Assembly: GCF_019396325.1 (NCBI RefSeq)
Contig: NZ_JAHKRO010000022.1
Coordinates: 35,314 to 99,313, forward strand
From: Nonomuraea ceibae
GTDB taxonomy: Bacteria; Actinomycetota; Actinomycetes; Streptosporangiales; Streptosporangiaceae
Length of the DNA: 64,000 nucleotides
Direction: 5' to 3'
Shown here: positions 23,964 to 34,322 of the stretch, one piece after another
Layout: each line of letters opens with the position of its first letter
How positions within the stretch are numbered: the stretch's first letter is position 1
Position numbers and translations under genes: made by a program
Notes under the pieces: model-generated
Told to the model about the DNA's origin: nothing
Database searches by the model: none
What the model saw: only the letters and a program-made list of their open reading frames with translations

Positions 23964-25837
23964 AACTGCTGCGCCGCAAGGACCGGCCCACCCTGGAAAC
24001 CCGGCTCGACGCCCTCCTCGAAGCCGCCTCGCTCGGCGAAGGACGGCTGGCCGACGACGCCGTCCAGGCCGCCCGCGAAGTCGCCGAACGAGCCGGGACC
24101 CGGCGGCGGCTCTCCGTCGCCCACACCGTGGCCGCGCTCGCCGGAGCCACCGGCAGCGGCAAGTCGTCCCTCTACAACGCGTTGGCCGGGGCCGAACTCG
24201 CCGGCGTCGGCGTCACCCGGCCCACCACCGCCACCGCCCAGGCCGCGCTCTGGGACGGCGAAGGGGCCGGGCCGCTGCTCGACTGGCTGGAGGTGCCGCA
24301 CCGGCACTCCGCCTCCGCCTCCGCTTCCGGTGGCGGGCTCGGCGGGCTCGTCCTGCTCGACCTGCCCGACCACGACTCCATCCGGCTCACCCACCGGCTG
24401 GAGGTCGACCGGCTGGTCGAGCTCGTCGACCTGCTCGTGTGGGTGCTCGACCCGCAGAAGTACGCCGACGCCGCCGTGCACGAACGCTACCTGCGGCCGC
24501 TCGCCGGGCACCGGGACGTCATGGTCGTCGTGCTCAACCAGATCGACCGGCTGCCGCCCGAGGCCGTCGAGCGGTGCCTGCGCGACCTGCGCCGCCTCCT
24601 CGACGACGACGGGCTCACCGGCGTGCCCGTCCTCGGCGTCTCGGCCCGCACGGGGGCCGGGGTCGCCGACCTCCGCGCGCTGCTGGCCGACCGGGTGGCC
24701 CGCCGCAAGGCCTGGTCCGACCGGCTCGCCGCCGACGTCCGCGACGCCGCCACCCTCCTCACCACCGCCTCCACCCTCCCACCCCACCCCGAGAAGAGCG
24801 CCGCCCCGCCCGAACAGACCACCACCCCCGAGGCACCGCCTCCCAGCGCGGAGGGCGCGGGCGCTTCCCCGCAGGGGCGGGTCGCCGCGTCCGCAGGGGG
24901 GTCGTTCGGTGCGGAGGGGACGGGGGTTCTGGCGTTGGGGCGGGCGGCGCTCGCTCAGGGGGGACCACAGCAGGGGGAGACAACCGTGCCCGGGGAGCAG
25001 GGCGTCGGGGGGTTGGCGGGAGCGTTGACGGCGGCGTTGTCGAAGGCGGCCGGGGTGCCGCTGGTGGTGGCGGCCGTGGCGAAGGGGCACCGGCATCGGG
25101 CGGTCGTGGCGACCGGGTGGCCGGTGACGCGGTGGGTGCGCAGGTTCCGGCCGGACCCGCTGCGCAGGCTGCGGATCGGGGTGGCGGCCCCGTCCGGGCG
25201 CGGCCGAGGCGACCGTGCGGACAGCGCGGCGGCCCGTACGGGGCAGGGGGTCGAGCCGGTGAGCCGCACGTCGGTGCCGGCGGCGTCGGCGGTGCAGCGG
25301 GCGCAGGTGGAGACGGCGATCCGGGATGTCGGCGAGCAGGCCGCGCGGGGGCTGCCGGCGGCGTGGGCGGCGGCGGTGCGGCGGGCGGCCCGGTCGCGGT
25401 CGGCGGAGCTGGCCGACGCGGTGGACCGGGCGGTGGGGCGCACGTCGCTGGGCGTGACGCGGCGGCCGCGCTGGTGGCGGGCGGTGAACGTGCTGCAGTG
25501 GCTGGTGTTCGCGGGCATGGTGGCGGGCGCGGGCTGGCTGGCGGCGCTGTTCGGGATGGACTACCTGCGGTTGCCGGAGCCGCCGATGCCGACGGTGTGG
25601 GAGGTGCCGTGGCCGACGGCGCTGCTGGTGGGCGGGGCGCTGGCGGGCGTGCTGGTGGCGCTGCTGTCGAGGCTGGCCGCGTGGCTGGGCGGGCGCCGTC
25701 GTGCCCGTAAGGCCGCGCGGGCGTTGCGGGCCGCGATCGGCGAGGTGGGTCAGGCGTACGTGCTGGGGCCGGTGGAGGAGGAGCTGGCCCGTCACGCCCG
25801 CTTCACCGAGGCCGTGGAGAGGGCTCGCGCCGAGTAG
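23960..25837 (+). CDS. Dynamin-like/YfjP-type GTPase, second of a pair
   Basis: 625 residues; GTG 23960 overlaps the stop of the first GTPase by four bases. AGATGSGKSS (61-70) is the P-loop, LLDLPDHDS the G3 motif and LNQIDRL the G4 motif, so nucleotide recognition is more complete than in its partner. Residues about 275-350 form a Pro/Ala/Gly-rich disordered insert. Two hydrophobic segments near the C-terminus (WLVFAGMVAGAGWLAALFG and ALLVGGALAGVLVALLS) span the membrane. The coding strand changes from C-rich to G-rich third positions at about 24850, inside the disordered insert. Paired, membrane-bound GTPases of this sort are thought to remodel membranes; the role here is unknown. Confidence 0.78.
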   Translation: MKLLRRKDRPTLETRLDALLEAASLGEGRLADDAVQAAREVAERAGTRRRLSVAHTVAALAGATGSGKSSLYNALAGAELAGVGVTRPTTATAQAALWDGEGAGPLLDWLEVPHRHSASASASGGGLGGLVLLDLPDHDSIRLTHRLEVDRLVELVDLLVWVLDPQKYADAAVHERYLRPLAGHRDVMVVVLNQIDRLPPEAVERCLRDLRRLLDDDGLTGVPVLGVSARTGAGVADLRALLADRVARRKAWSDRLAADVRDAATLLTTASTLPPHPEKSAAPPEQTTTPEAPPPSAEGAGASPQGRVAASAGGSFGAEGTGVLALGRAALAQGGPQQGETTVPGEQGVGGLAGALTAALSKAAGVPLVVAAVAKGHRHRAVVATGWPVTRWVRRFRPDPLRRLRIGVAAPSGRGRGDRADSAAARTGQGVEPVSRTSVPAASAVQRAQVETAIRDVGEQAARGLPAAWAAAVRRAARSRSAELADAVDRAVGRTSLGVTRRPRWWRAVNVLQWLVFAGMVAGAGWLAALFGMDYLRLPEPPMPTVWEVPWPTALLVGGALAGVLVALLSRLAAWLGGRRRARKAARALRAAIGEVGQAYVLGPVEEELARHARFTEAVERARAE

Positions 25838-25863
25838 GGGCGGCGTGTAGGACTGCCGGTGTC

Positions 25864-26784
25864 TCATCCGATCCCGAGAGAGCCGGAGATCTGCTGGAGG
25901 CTGTCCAGCAGCGGACGCAGCAGCGGGTGCGACTCGGCCCCGCGCCGGACGGCGGCGAACACGCGGCGCTCCATGCCGGCCGCGAGCGGGCCCGGCGTGT
26001 GGTGCACCGTGACGCCGGGCAGCGTCATGTCGCGCAGCGCCAGCCGGGGCACCAGGGCGATTCCCGCCCCGGCCCCGACCAGCGCCACCACGGCGCGGAA
26101 GTCGTCCGAGCAGTGCGCGAACCGGGGCGAGAAGCCCGCCTGCTCGCAGGCGAACGCGATCACGTCGTGCACGGGGTTGCCGGGGTAGGGGCCGATCCAC
26201 GTCTCCCCGGAGGCGGCGGCGAGGTCCACGGGCGAGCCGGACAGCGGGTGGCCCTCCGGCAGCACCAGGTCGAACGGCTCGGCGTACAGCGGGACGCGGA
26301 ACAGGCGGCGGTCGGCCGCGTCGGGGCCGCCCCGGTACTCGACGGCGATCGCCACGTCGGCCTCGCCGTCGAGGAGCATCGCCAGGCTCTGGTGCCCCTC
26401 GGCGTCGCGTACCCGCACCTGGACGCCCGGCGCGGCGGCGCGCAGCGCGACGATCGCGGGGGAGAGCACGGCGCTGATCGCGGTGGCGAAGCAGGCCGCG
26501 GTGACCTCGCCCGCCGCGCCCGTGGCGTAGGCGGCGACCTCGGCCTCGGCCCGTTCGAGCTGGGCCAGCACCTCGTTCGCGTGGGCCAGCATGATCTTGC
26601 CGACGGCGTTGAGCCGGACGCCGCGCCCGTCGCGCACGAACAGCCGGTGCCCCACCTCGTGCTCCAGAGCGACGAGCTGCTGGGAGACGGCCGACGGCGT
26701 CAGGTGGAGGGTGGCCGCCGCGGCGGTGACCGTGCCGTGGTCGGCCACCGCGCGCAGCGTGCGCAGCCGCCGCGTGTCTATCAC
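25864..26784 (-). CDS. LysR family transcriptional regulator (threonine catabolism cluster)
   Basis: 306 residues from GTG 26784. The N-terminal helix-turn-helix (TLRAVADHGTVTAAAATLHLTPSAVSQQLVALEHEVGHRLFVR, about 10-52) is canonical and the rest is the ligand-binding substrate domain. The gene begins 16 bases after the stop of kbl on the same strand, so it is probably the last gene of a tdh-kbl-lysR transcript. Control of that operon, with threonine or glycine as effector, is inferred from position only. Confidence 0.88.
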   Translation of the reverse strand: MIDTRRLRTLRAVADHGTVTAAAATLHLTPSAVSQQLVALEHEVGHRLFVRDGRGVRLNAVGKIMLAHANEVLAQLERAEAEVAAYATGAAGEVTAACFATAISAVLSPAIVALRAAAPGVQVRVRDAEGHQSLAMLLDGEADVAIAVEYRGGPDAADRRLFRVPLYAEPFDLVLPEGHPLSGSPVDLAAASGETWIGPYPGNPVHDVIAFACEQAGFSPRFAHCSDDFRAVVALVGAGAGIALVPRLALRDMTLPGVTVHHTPGPLAAGMERRVFAAVRRGAESHPLLRPLLDSLQQISGSLGIG

Positions 26785-26800
26785 GCTGCGAGGATACGGG

Positions 26801-27969
<1,169 letters not shown>

Positions 27970-27970
<1 letters not shown>

Positions 27971-28998
27971 CAAGCGCTCCAATCCAGGATGACTTTGCCC
28001 GTGCGGCCACTGGCGGCGGTGTCGAAGGCGGCGTCGAACTCGTCGTACGGGAAGCGGTCGGTGATCACCGGGGTGAGGTCGAGCCCCTTCTCCAGCAGGA
28101 CCGACATGTTGTACCAGGTCTCGAACATCTCGCGGCCGTAGACGCCCTTGATGGTGAGCATCGAGGTGACGACCGTGGCCCAGTCGATCGCGAACTCCTC
28201 GGCGGGCAGGCCGAGCATGGCGATCCGGCCGCCGTGGGTCATGTGCGCGATCATGTCGCGCATCGCCGCCGGGTTGCCGGACATCTCCAGGCCGACGTCG
28301 AAGCCCTCGCGCATGTCGAGGCGGCGCATGCCGTCGGCGATGGTGTCGCGGGAGACGTTCAGCGCCAGGTTGACGCCGAGCTTGCCGGCCAGGTTGAGCC
28401 GCTCGTCGCTGACGTCGGTGATGGCCACGTGGCGGGCGCCGACGTGGGTGGCGACGGCGGCGGCCATGAGCCCGATCGGGCCGGCCCCGGTGATCAGCAC
28501 GTCCTCGCCGACGAGGGGGAAGGAGAGCGCGGTGTGCACGGCGTTGCCGAACGGGTCGAAGATGGCGGCCACGTCGGGGTGGACGGGGGTGCGGTGCACC
28601 CATACGTTCGTGGCGGGCAGCGTCACGTATTCGGCGAACGCGCCGTCGCGGTTGACGCCGAGGCCGATGGTGTTGCGGCACAGGTGGCGGCGGCCGGCCA
28701 TGCAGTTGCGGCACTTGCCGCAGACGATGTGGCCCTCGCCGCTGACGAGGTCGCCGACCGCGATGTCCTCGACGCCGGGCGCCACCTCGACCACGTGCCC
28801 GGAGAACTCATGTCCCACGATGAGCGGAAGCTTCAGCGTTTGCTGCGCCCAATCATCAAATTTCCGAATATGCAGGTCTGTGCCGCATATGCCGGTCCGC
28901 AGGACCCTGATCTTCACCTCGCCCGGCCCCACCTCGGGCTCCGGGACGTCGACCAGCCAGAGCCCCGGCTCCGCCCTCTCCTTGACCAGCGCTTTCAT
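27970..28998 (-). CDS. tdh: L-threonine 3-dehydrogenase
   Basis: 342 residues from ATG 28998; a purine-rich GAGGGGG lies about ten bases upstream, while the ATG at 29007 is too close to it. Catalytic zinc ligands are Cys38 (GICGTDLHI), His63 and Glu64 (VGHEFSGH); structural zinc ligands are the Cys residues of [28 protein letters not shown] binds NAD+. It oxidises L-threonine to 2-amino-3-oxobutyrate. Bases 28805-28905 (residues about 32-65) use AT-rich codons (ATA, ATT, AAA, TTT, CAA, ACA, CTT) quite unlike the rest of the gene. Confidence 0.95.
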
Positions 28999-29199
28999 CG
29001 CGTGCATCCCCCTCGATCCGAACCTAACGCACTGTGCCGCTTCCCCTCCCGCGTGTCCATCGAGGGATTCTTAACTGCCCCCCAAGCTCTGCTTCACGCT
29101 GAAGGGCGTACGCGGGCTGAGCAGGAGATCATCAACCCTGATGCGCATTGATGTGCAAAAATGCCGACTTACAGGCACAAAGAGACCAGAGGGGCATCC
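28999..29199. promoter_or_regulatory. 201-bp divergent region between tdh and the Gfo/Idh/MocA gene
   Basis: This is the longest gene-free stretch. TGCGCAT-TG-ATGTGCA (29142-29157) is a near-perfect inverted repeat (one mismatch) about 45 bases before the oxidoreductase start and may be an operator. AGAGGGG at 29188-29194 is the ribosome-binding site of that gene. GAGGGGG upstream of tdh (about 29008-29014 on the minus strand) is its ribosome-binding site. I could not settle promoter hexamers. Confidence 0.4.
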
Positions 29200-30369
29200 G
29201 TGGAAGACCTGCGATTCGGCGTCATCGGCCTCGGCCTGCGCGTGAGCCTCGCCGTGGCCGCCCACCAGCCCGGCCGGGGCTCGGTGGTGGCCGCGGTCTG
29301 CGACACCGACCCGGCGACGCTCAAGGAGCAGGCCGCCCGCTTCGGCGACCCGGTGACCACCACGGACCACCGCGACCTGCTCCGCCGCGACGACCTCGAC
29401 GCGATCATCGTGATGACGCCCGACGACACCCACGAGGAGATCGCGATCGCCTGCCTGGAGGCGGGCAAGGCCGTCTACCTGGAGAAACCGCTGGCCATCA
29501 CCGTCGAGGGCTGCGACGCCGTCCTACGCGCCGCCCGCGACACCGGCACCCGCCTGTACGTGGGCCACAACATGCGGCACATGGGCGTCGTCCGGCTGAT
29601 GCGCGACATCATCGCCCGCGGCGACATCGGCGAGCCGAAGACCGTCTGGGTGCGCCACTTCGTCTCCTACGGCGGCGACTACTACTTCAAGGACTGGCAC
29701 GCCGACCGGTCCCGCACCACCGGCCTGCTGCTGCAGAAGGCCGCCCACGACCTCGACGTCCTGCACTGGCTGGCCGGCGGCTACACCACCCGGGTCAACG
29801 CCCTCGGCGACCTCGCCCTCTACGGCGACCTGCCGCGCCGCGCCCCCGGCACGCCGCGCCCCCACGGCTGGCTGCGCGAGTTCGACTGGCCGCCCACCAG
29901 CCGCCGCGACCTCCACCACGTCGTCGACGTCGAGGACGTCTCGGTCATGAACATGCGCCTCGACAACGGCGTCGTCGCCGCCTACCAGCAGTGCCACTTC
30001 ACACCCGACTACTGGCGCAACTACACCGTCATCGGCACCGAAGGCCGCCTGGAGAACTTCGGCGACGGCCCCGGCGACACCGTCAAGGTGTGGAACACCG
30101 GGCCCACCGGCTACCGCGACGACTGCGACATCGCCTACCGGGTCCCGCAGGCGCAGGGCAGCCACGGCGGCGCCGACCTGGACATCGTCGCGGAGTTCCG
30201 CCGGTTCGTGCGCGAGGGCGGCGTCACCGACACCTCCCCGGTGGCGGCCCGCATGAGCGTCGCCGCCGGCTACATGGCCACCCTGTCCCTGCGCGACGGC
30301 GGCGCCCCGTACGACGTGCCGCCCCTGGACCCGGAGCTGGCCGCCTACTTCGACGGCGGCCAGCGCTGA
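29200..30369 (+). CDS. Gfo/Idh/MocA family NAD(P)-dependent oxidoreductase
   Basis: 389 residues from GTG 29200, preceded by AGAGGGG at ideal spacing; the frame is open for 13 codons upstream. FGVIGLGLRVSLAVA is the NAD(P)-binding motif and VYLEKPLAITVEGCDAV contains the family EKP motif, whose Lys is catalytic. LLLQKAAHDLDVLHWLAGG supplies the conserved Asp/His pair. The dinucleotide motif GLGLR differs slightly from GxGxxG. These enzymes oxidise or reduce sugars and inositols; the substrate is not predictable, and no sugar transporter lies beside it. A hairpin at 30376-30388 separates it from the convergent SPFH gene. Confidence 0.85.
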   Translation: MEDLRFGVIGLGLRVSLAVAAHQPGRGSVVAAVCDTDPATLKEQAARFGDPVTTTDHRDLLRRDDLDAIIVMTPDDTHEEIAIACLEAGKAVYLEKPLAITVEGCDAVLRAARDTGTRLYVGHNMRHMGVVRLMRDIIARGDIGEPKTVWVRHFVSYGGDYYFKDWHADRSRTTGLLLQKAAHDLDVLHWLAGGYTTRVNALGDLALYGDLPRRAPGTPRPHGWLREFDWPPTSRRDLHHVVDVEDVSVMNMRLDNGVVAAYQQCHFTPDYWRNYTVIGTEGRLENFGDGPGDTVKVWNTGPTGYRDDCDIAYRVPQAQGSHGGADLDIVAEFRRFVREGGVTDTSPVAARMSVAAGYMATLSLRDGGAPYDVPPLDPELAAYFDGGQR

Positions 30370-30375
30370 CGAAAG

Positions 30376-30388
30376 GCCCGCGGCGGGC
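30376..30388. terminator. Short bidirectional hairpin between convergent genes
   Basis: GCCCG (30376-30380), loop CGG, CGGGC (30384-30388) lies between the oxidoreductase stop (30369) and the SPFH stop (30392). The stem is short but perfectly placed to end both transcripts. Confidence 0.4.
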
Positions 30389-30391
30389 GGG

Positions 30392-31495
30392 TCAGCGGCC
30401 GGATTCGCGGTGGCGCTCGTCCAGGTCGGCGGGGGCGGCGTCGCGGTCGACGCCCGGGAAGGGCGACGGCTCCTGGGCGGCCTGGGTGAGCTGGCGGGGG
30501 CCGTTGGGGTTCTCGGCGTCCTGGGCGTCGGCGACGGCCTCGGCGGCGGCTTCGGACGCCTTGGCGATCTCCTCGTCCATGGCCGACGTCTCCGGGGCCT
30601 CCTCGCGCGTGGCGGCCGAGCGGGGGAGCGCCTCGGTGAAGGCCTTGGAGACGCCCTGGAGGGCCGAGGTGACCTCGCTGGGGATGACCCAGAACGTGTT
30701 GCCCTCACCCTGCGCGAGCTGCGGCAGCACCTGCAGATACTGGTAGGCGAGCAGCTTGGGGTCGGGGTCGTTGCGGTGGACGGCCTGGAAGACCTGGTCG
30801 ATGGCGCGCGACTGGCCCTCGGCTTCGAGGATCGCGGCGGCGCGCTGGCCCTCGGCGCGCAGGATGCTGCTCTGCTTGTCACCCTCGGCGGTGAGGATCT
30901 GCGACTGGCGCTGGCCCTCGGCGTTGAGGATGGCGGCGCGCTTGTCCCGCTCCGCGCGCATCTGCTTCTCCATCGCGTCCTTGATGGTCTTGGGCGGGTC
31001 GATGGCCTTGATCTCGACCCGGTTGACCCGGATGCCCCACTTGCCGGTGGCCTCGTCGAGGACGCCGCGCAACTGGCTGTTGATGGTGTCGCGGGAGGTC
31101 AGCGTCTTCTCCAGGTCCATGGAGCCGACGACGTTACGCAGGGTGGTGACCGTGAGCTGCTCGACGGCCTGGATGTAGTTGGCGATCTCGTAGGCGGCGG
31201 CGCGCGGGTCGGTGACCTGGAAGTAGAGGACGGTGTCGATCTCGACGACCAGGTTGTCCTCGGTGATGACCGGCTGGGGGCGGAACGACACCACCTGCTC
31301 GCGCAGGTCGATCATCGGATAGACGCGGTCCACGTACGGGATGACGAAGTTGAGCCCGGGCTTGAGCGTGCGGTGGTAGCGGCCGAGGCGTTCGACGTTG
31401 CGCGCCCGCGCCTGCGGGATGATCCGCACGGCCTTGAGCACGGTGAACACCGCGAAGAGTATGACGAAGATGCCGACGAGCAACAGCGGATCCAT
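30392..31495 (-). CDS. SPFH/Band 7 (stomatin-like) membrane protein
   Basis: 367 residues. An N-terminal membrane helix (LLLVGIFVILFAVFTVLKAV) is followed by the SPFH domain beginning IIPQARARNVERLGRYHRTLKPGLNFVIPYVDRVYPMIDLREQV, then a coiled coil rich in AEGQRQSQILTAEGDKQSSI-type heptads, and a Pro/Glu-rich tail. These proteins form large oligomers and organise membrane microdomains. The gene follows the NfeD gene by three bases, the standard SPFH/NfeD partnership (stomatin operon partner). Confidence 0.92.
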   Translation of the reverse strand: MDPLLLVGIFVILFAVFTVLKAVRIIPQARARNVERLGRYHRTLKPGLNFVIPYVDRVYPMIDLREQVVSFRPQPVITEDNLVVEIDTVLYFQVTDPRAAAYEIANYIQAVEQLTVTTLRNVVGSMDLEKTLTSRDTINSQLRGVLDEATGKWGIRVNRVEIKAIDPPKTIKDAMEKQMRAERDKRAAILNAEGQRQSQILTAEGDKQSSILRAEGQRAAAILEAEGQSRAIDQVFQAVHRNDPDPKLLAYQYLQVLPQLAQGEGNTFWVIPSEVTSALQGVSKAFTEALPRSAATREEAPETSAMDEEIAKASEAAAEAVADAQDAENPNGPRQLTQAAQEPSPFPGVDRDAAPADLDERHRESGR

Positions 31496-31498
31496 GGC

Positions 31499-31930
31499 TC
31501 ACTCCCGGGGATATACGAGGGCGGTGGCACCGTCGATCTCGATGACGTCGACGGTGGCGCCGGTGGGGATCACGAGGGTCTCGTCGTAGGCGCGAGCCGA
31601 CCATTCCTCGCCGCCGATGCGGATGCGGCCGTCCCGCCCGGTGACCTCGGACAGGACGTAGGCGGGCTTGCCGACGAGGGCTTCGACGCCGAAGCGGCGC
31701 AGTTGCGGCTGGCGGATGTGACGTGCGGCGATGGGCCGGATCACGACCAGGCCGGCCGCGGACGAGAGGGCGAACAGCAGCAGTTGGAGCGGGACGGGCA
31801 GGCCCAGCGCGGCGCCCGCCGCGGTCAGGAGGGAGGCGACGCCGAGCAGGCCGAGGGCCGCGGTGAGCGTGAAGATCTCGGCCACCCCGAGGACGACTGC
31901 GAGGATAATCCAGATGATCCATTCATCCAT
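31499..31930 (-). CDS. NfeD family membrane protein
   Basis: 143 residues with three to four hydrophobic segments in the first 70 residues (WIIWIILAVVLGVAEIF, LGLLGVASLLTAAGAALGL, LQLLLFALSSAAGLVVI), then a C-terminal OB-fold of the NfeD type (GKPAYVLSEVTGRDGRIRIGGEEWSARAYDETLVIPTGATVDVIEIDGATALV). Short NfeD proteins assist SPFH proteins in membrane-raft formation. It is the first gene of the two-gene unit and starts at ATG 31930. Confidence 0.92.
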   Translation of the reverse strand: MDEWIIWIILAVVLGVAEIFTLTAALGLLGVASLLTAAGAALGLPVPLQLLLFALSSAAGLVVIRPIAARHIRQPQLRRFGVEALVGKPAYVLSEVTGRDGRIRIGGEEWSARAYDETLVIPTGATVDVIEIDGATALVYPRE

Positions 31931-32008
31931 GCTCCGGCCTCCTATAGGGACAACGGGCCTGCGCAGGCACCAGTTCCCCCCTGTTCCACCGTAATGCCGG
32001 AAGCGGCG

Positions 32009-33160
32009 CTACGGCAGGGGCGGGGCCGAACGCAGGGCGCTTCCGCGCAGCCACTGCTCCCACGACAGTTGCCAGAAGCCCCATCCGTTGTCCCATTCGA
32101 GCCGGCGATCGGTGCCGGTGATCGTCACGGGGTCGCCGCGCAGTGAGGTGTCGTAGAACCAGGCGGCCTGGTCGGGGCGGGCGTTGACGCAGCCGTGGCT
32201 GACGTTGGCGCGGCCCTGGGCCCACACGTTGTCCTTGGCGTGCACGTACTCGCCGCTGTCGGAGATGCGGACGGCGTGGTCGATCATGACGTCGTAGTAA
32301 TCAGGGTCGCCTTCGGAGCGGCCGGGGGAGATCATGCGGACCGGGTTGCCCTTGTCCATCGTCAGGTGGACGCCGCTGGTCGTGGTGTATTCGCGGGTGG
32401 TGGCCATGCCGGCGCTGATGGCCATGCGCTGCACCACCCGCCCGTCGCGCCGGACGGTCATTTGGTGAGTGCGGGTGTCGATGGCGCTGGTCTGCGCGCG
32501 GCCCACGGTGAAGGCGAAGGTCTGGTCGCTGACGCCGTAGACGCCGGGGGCCAGGCGGATGCCGGCCAGGTGGGCGGTGACCGTGACCTGCTGGCGGGGC
32601 CGCCAGAACCGCCGGGGCCGGTAGACGGCCCGGGTGTCGTCGATCCACCGCCAGGCGCCTTCGGCGGGCGGCTCGGCCCGGACCTCCAGGGCGCGCTCGA
32701 CGGCCGCCTTGTCGCGGACGGGCGTGTCGAAGTCGAGGATGACCGGCATGCCGATGCCGACGGTCTCGCCGGGCTGCGGGGTGGTGGCGGCCAGGCCGAA
32801 GGAGCGGGCGGCCTGGCGGGTGCGGAAGCGGCCCATCGTCACCGTCGAGGGGCCTTCGGCGCCCGCGGCCTTGACGGTGACGGTGTATTCGGCGCCGGGC
32901 TTCAGCGTCCAGGAGGAGCGCCAGGTGGTGCGGGTGGGGTCGAGCGTGCCGCGCACGGGCACGCCCGACACGTACGCGAGCACCTGGCTGAGCGTGCCGC
33001 CCTTGGCGCTGACCACCAGGCCCTGGTCGGGGCGGGCGCGCTTGGTGTCGAAGGCGGGGGAGACGTGGACGACGGGCGGGCGGGGCGGGGGCTCGGCCGA
33101 GGCGCAGCCGGCTGCCGCGAGCAGCACGGCCACGCAGATCGTCGCGGCACGCCGCAGCAT
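32009..33160 (-). CDS. L,D-transpeptidase lipoprotein with Ig-like domains
   Basis: 383 residues. The signal peptide ends in the lipobox AAAGC (Cys19). Two Ig-like beta domains (about 30-125 and 125-235) lead to the YkuD catalytic domain, where HAKDNVWAQGRANVSHGCVNAR holds the catalytic His-Gly-Cys (SHGCVN). The C-terminal WGFWQLSWEQWLRG is typical of LdtMt-type enzymes. It forms 3-3 (mDap-mDap) cross-links in peptidoglycan outside the membrane. Transcribed alone; about 70 bases separate it from fahA. Confidence 0.93.
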   Translation of the reverse strand: MLRRAATICVAVLLAAAGCASAEPPPRPPVVHVSPAFDTKRARPDQGLVVSAKGGTLSQVLAYVSGVPVRGTLDPTRTTWRSSWTLKPGAEYTVTVKAAGAEGPSTVTMGRFRTRQAARSFGLAATTPQPGETVGIGMPVILDFDTPVRDKAAVERALEVRAEPPAEGAWRWIDDTRAVYRPRRFWRPRQQVTVTAHLAGIRLAPGVYGVSDQTFAFTVGRAQTSAIDTRTHQMTVRRDGRVVQRMAISAGMATTREYTTTSGVHLTMDKGNPVRMISPGRSEGDPDYYDVMIDHAVRISDSGEYVHAKDNVWAQGRANVSHGCVNARPDQAAWFYDTSLRGDPVTITGTDRRLEWDNGWGFWQLSWEQWLRGSALRSAPPLP

Positions 33161-33233
33161 GACACTCCTGCTTTCCGGGGACCGGGGAGCCTCAAGGGTA
33201 GCGGGGAGTCATGGCTCAAGCACGCCGAGTCAC

Positions 33234-34322
33234 TTATCCGACAGTTCCGGTTACCTCCCCCAAGGAGATGTCGCCGGCCTTGGCGCTGATCGTCACGGTG
33301 TCGCCGTCCTGGAGGAACGTCCTGGTGTCGCCGCCGGCGAGCTTGAGCGGGTCGGTGCCGTTCCAGGTGATCTCGATGAGCGAGCCGCGCTCGTCCACCT
33401 GGCCGCCGGAGACGGTGCCGCTGGCGAACAGGTCGCCGGTGCGCAGCGGCGCGCCTCCAGAGGTCAGGTGCGCGAGCATCTGGTCCGGCGTCCAGTACAT
33501 GTCCCGGTACGGCGGGCGCGAGATGACCTCGCCGTTGAGCCGGATCTCCATGGTCAGGTCGAGTCCCCAGTCGCCCTTGCGGCGCAGGTAGTCGAGCGGC
33601 GGCGGGTCCTGCTCGCGGCCGGGGACGCGCGGCAGCGCCTCCAGCGGCGTGACCCACGGCGAGATCGACGTGGCGAACGACTTGCCCAGGAACGGCCCGA
33701 GCGGCACGTACTCCCACGCCTGGATGTCACGCGCGGTCCAGTCGTTGACCAGCGTCACCCCGAACACGTGGTCCTCGAAGTCGCCGGTCCCCGGCACGCC
33801 GACCACGAACCCCAGCTCGGCCTCGATGTCGAGCTTGGCGGTCGGCCCGTAGGAGCCGGCGCCGAGCTGCCCGTCCGGCCGCCTGATCGGGGTGCCGGAC
33901 ACCACGACGGTGCCCGCCCTGCCGTGGTAGCCGACGGGCAGGTGCCGCCAGTTGGGCAGCAGCGGCTCGCTGCCGGGCCGGAAGATGCGGCCCAGGTTGC
34001 CCGCGTGCTCCATCGAGCAGTAGAAGTCGACGTAGTCGGCCACCTCGAACGGCAGGTGCAGCTTCACCTGGTCGAGCGGCACCAGGTGCGGCTCGGTGAT
34101 GGCCAGGTCGCCGGTGAGCTTGTTGCGGATGAGCGTGCGGGTGTCGTGCCAGGCGCTGCGCCCGCGGGCCATGAACGGGTTGAGCGTGGGCGCCGCGAAC
34201 ACCTCGTCGTGCAGCGCGGCCGCCAGGTCGAGCACCCGGTCGCCGTATCGCACTCCCACCCTCGGCGCCTCACCGTGCCGTGAGAACACCCCGTAGGGCA
34301 GGTTGTCCACTCCCCAGCTCAC
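33234..34322 (-). CDS. fahA: Fumarylacetoacetase
   Basis: 362 residues from GTG 34322, overlapping the stop of the preceding gene as GTGA. The FAH fold is clear: DFYCSMEHAGNLGRIFRPGSEPLLPNWRHLPVGYHGRAGTVV and KLDIEAELGFVVGVPG, with metal ligands among these acidic residues, and NDWTARDIQAWEYVPLGPFLGKSFATSISPW. It hydrolyses fumarylacetoacetate to fumarate and acetoacetate, the last step of homogentisate/tyrosine degradation. It is the last gene of the hmgA operon. Confidence 0.95.
   Translation of the reverse strand: MSWGVDNLPYGVFSRHGEAPRVGVRYGDRVLDLAAALHDEVFAAPTLNPFMARGRSAWHDTRTLIRNKLTGDLAITEPHLVPLDQVKLHLPFEVADYVDFYCSMEHAGNLGRIFRPGSEPLLPNWRHLPVGYHGRAGTVVVSGTPIRRPDGQLGAGSYGPTAKLDIEAELGFVVGVPGTGDFEDHVFGVTLVNDWTARDIQAWEYVPLGPFLGKSFATSISPWVTPLEALPRVPGREQDPPPLDYLRRKGDWGLDLTMEIRLNGEVISRPPYRDMYWTPDQMLAHLTSGGAPLRTGDLFASGTVSGGQVDERGSLIEITWNGTDPLKLAGGDTRTFLQDGDTVTISAKAGDISLGEVTGTVG

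Noticed and set aside
22251..25837. Phage-defence dynamin/GTPase system
   Set aside because: Paired membrane GTPases occur in some defence islands, but here they lie among housekeeping and regulatory genes with no other defence component, so I do not call them a defence system.
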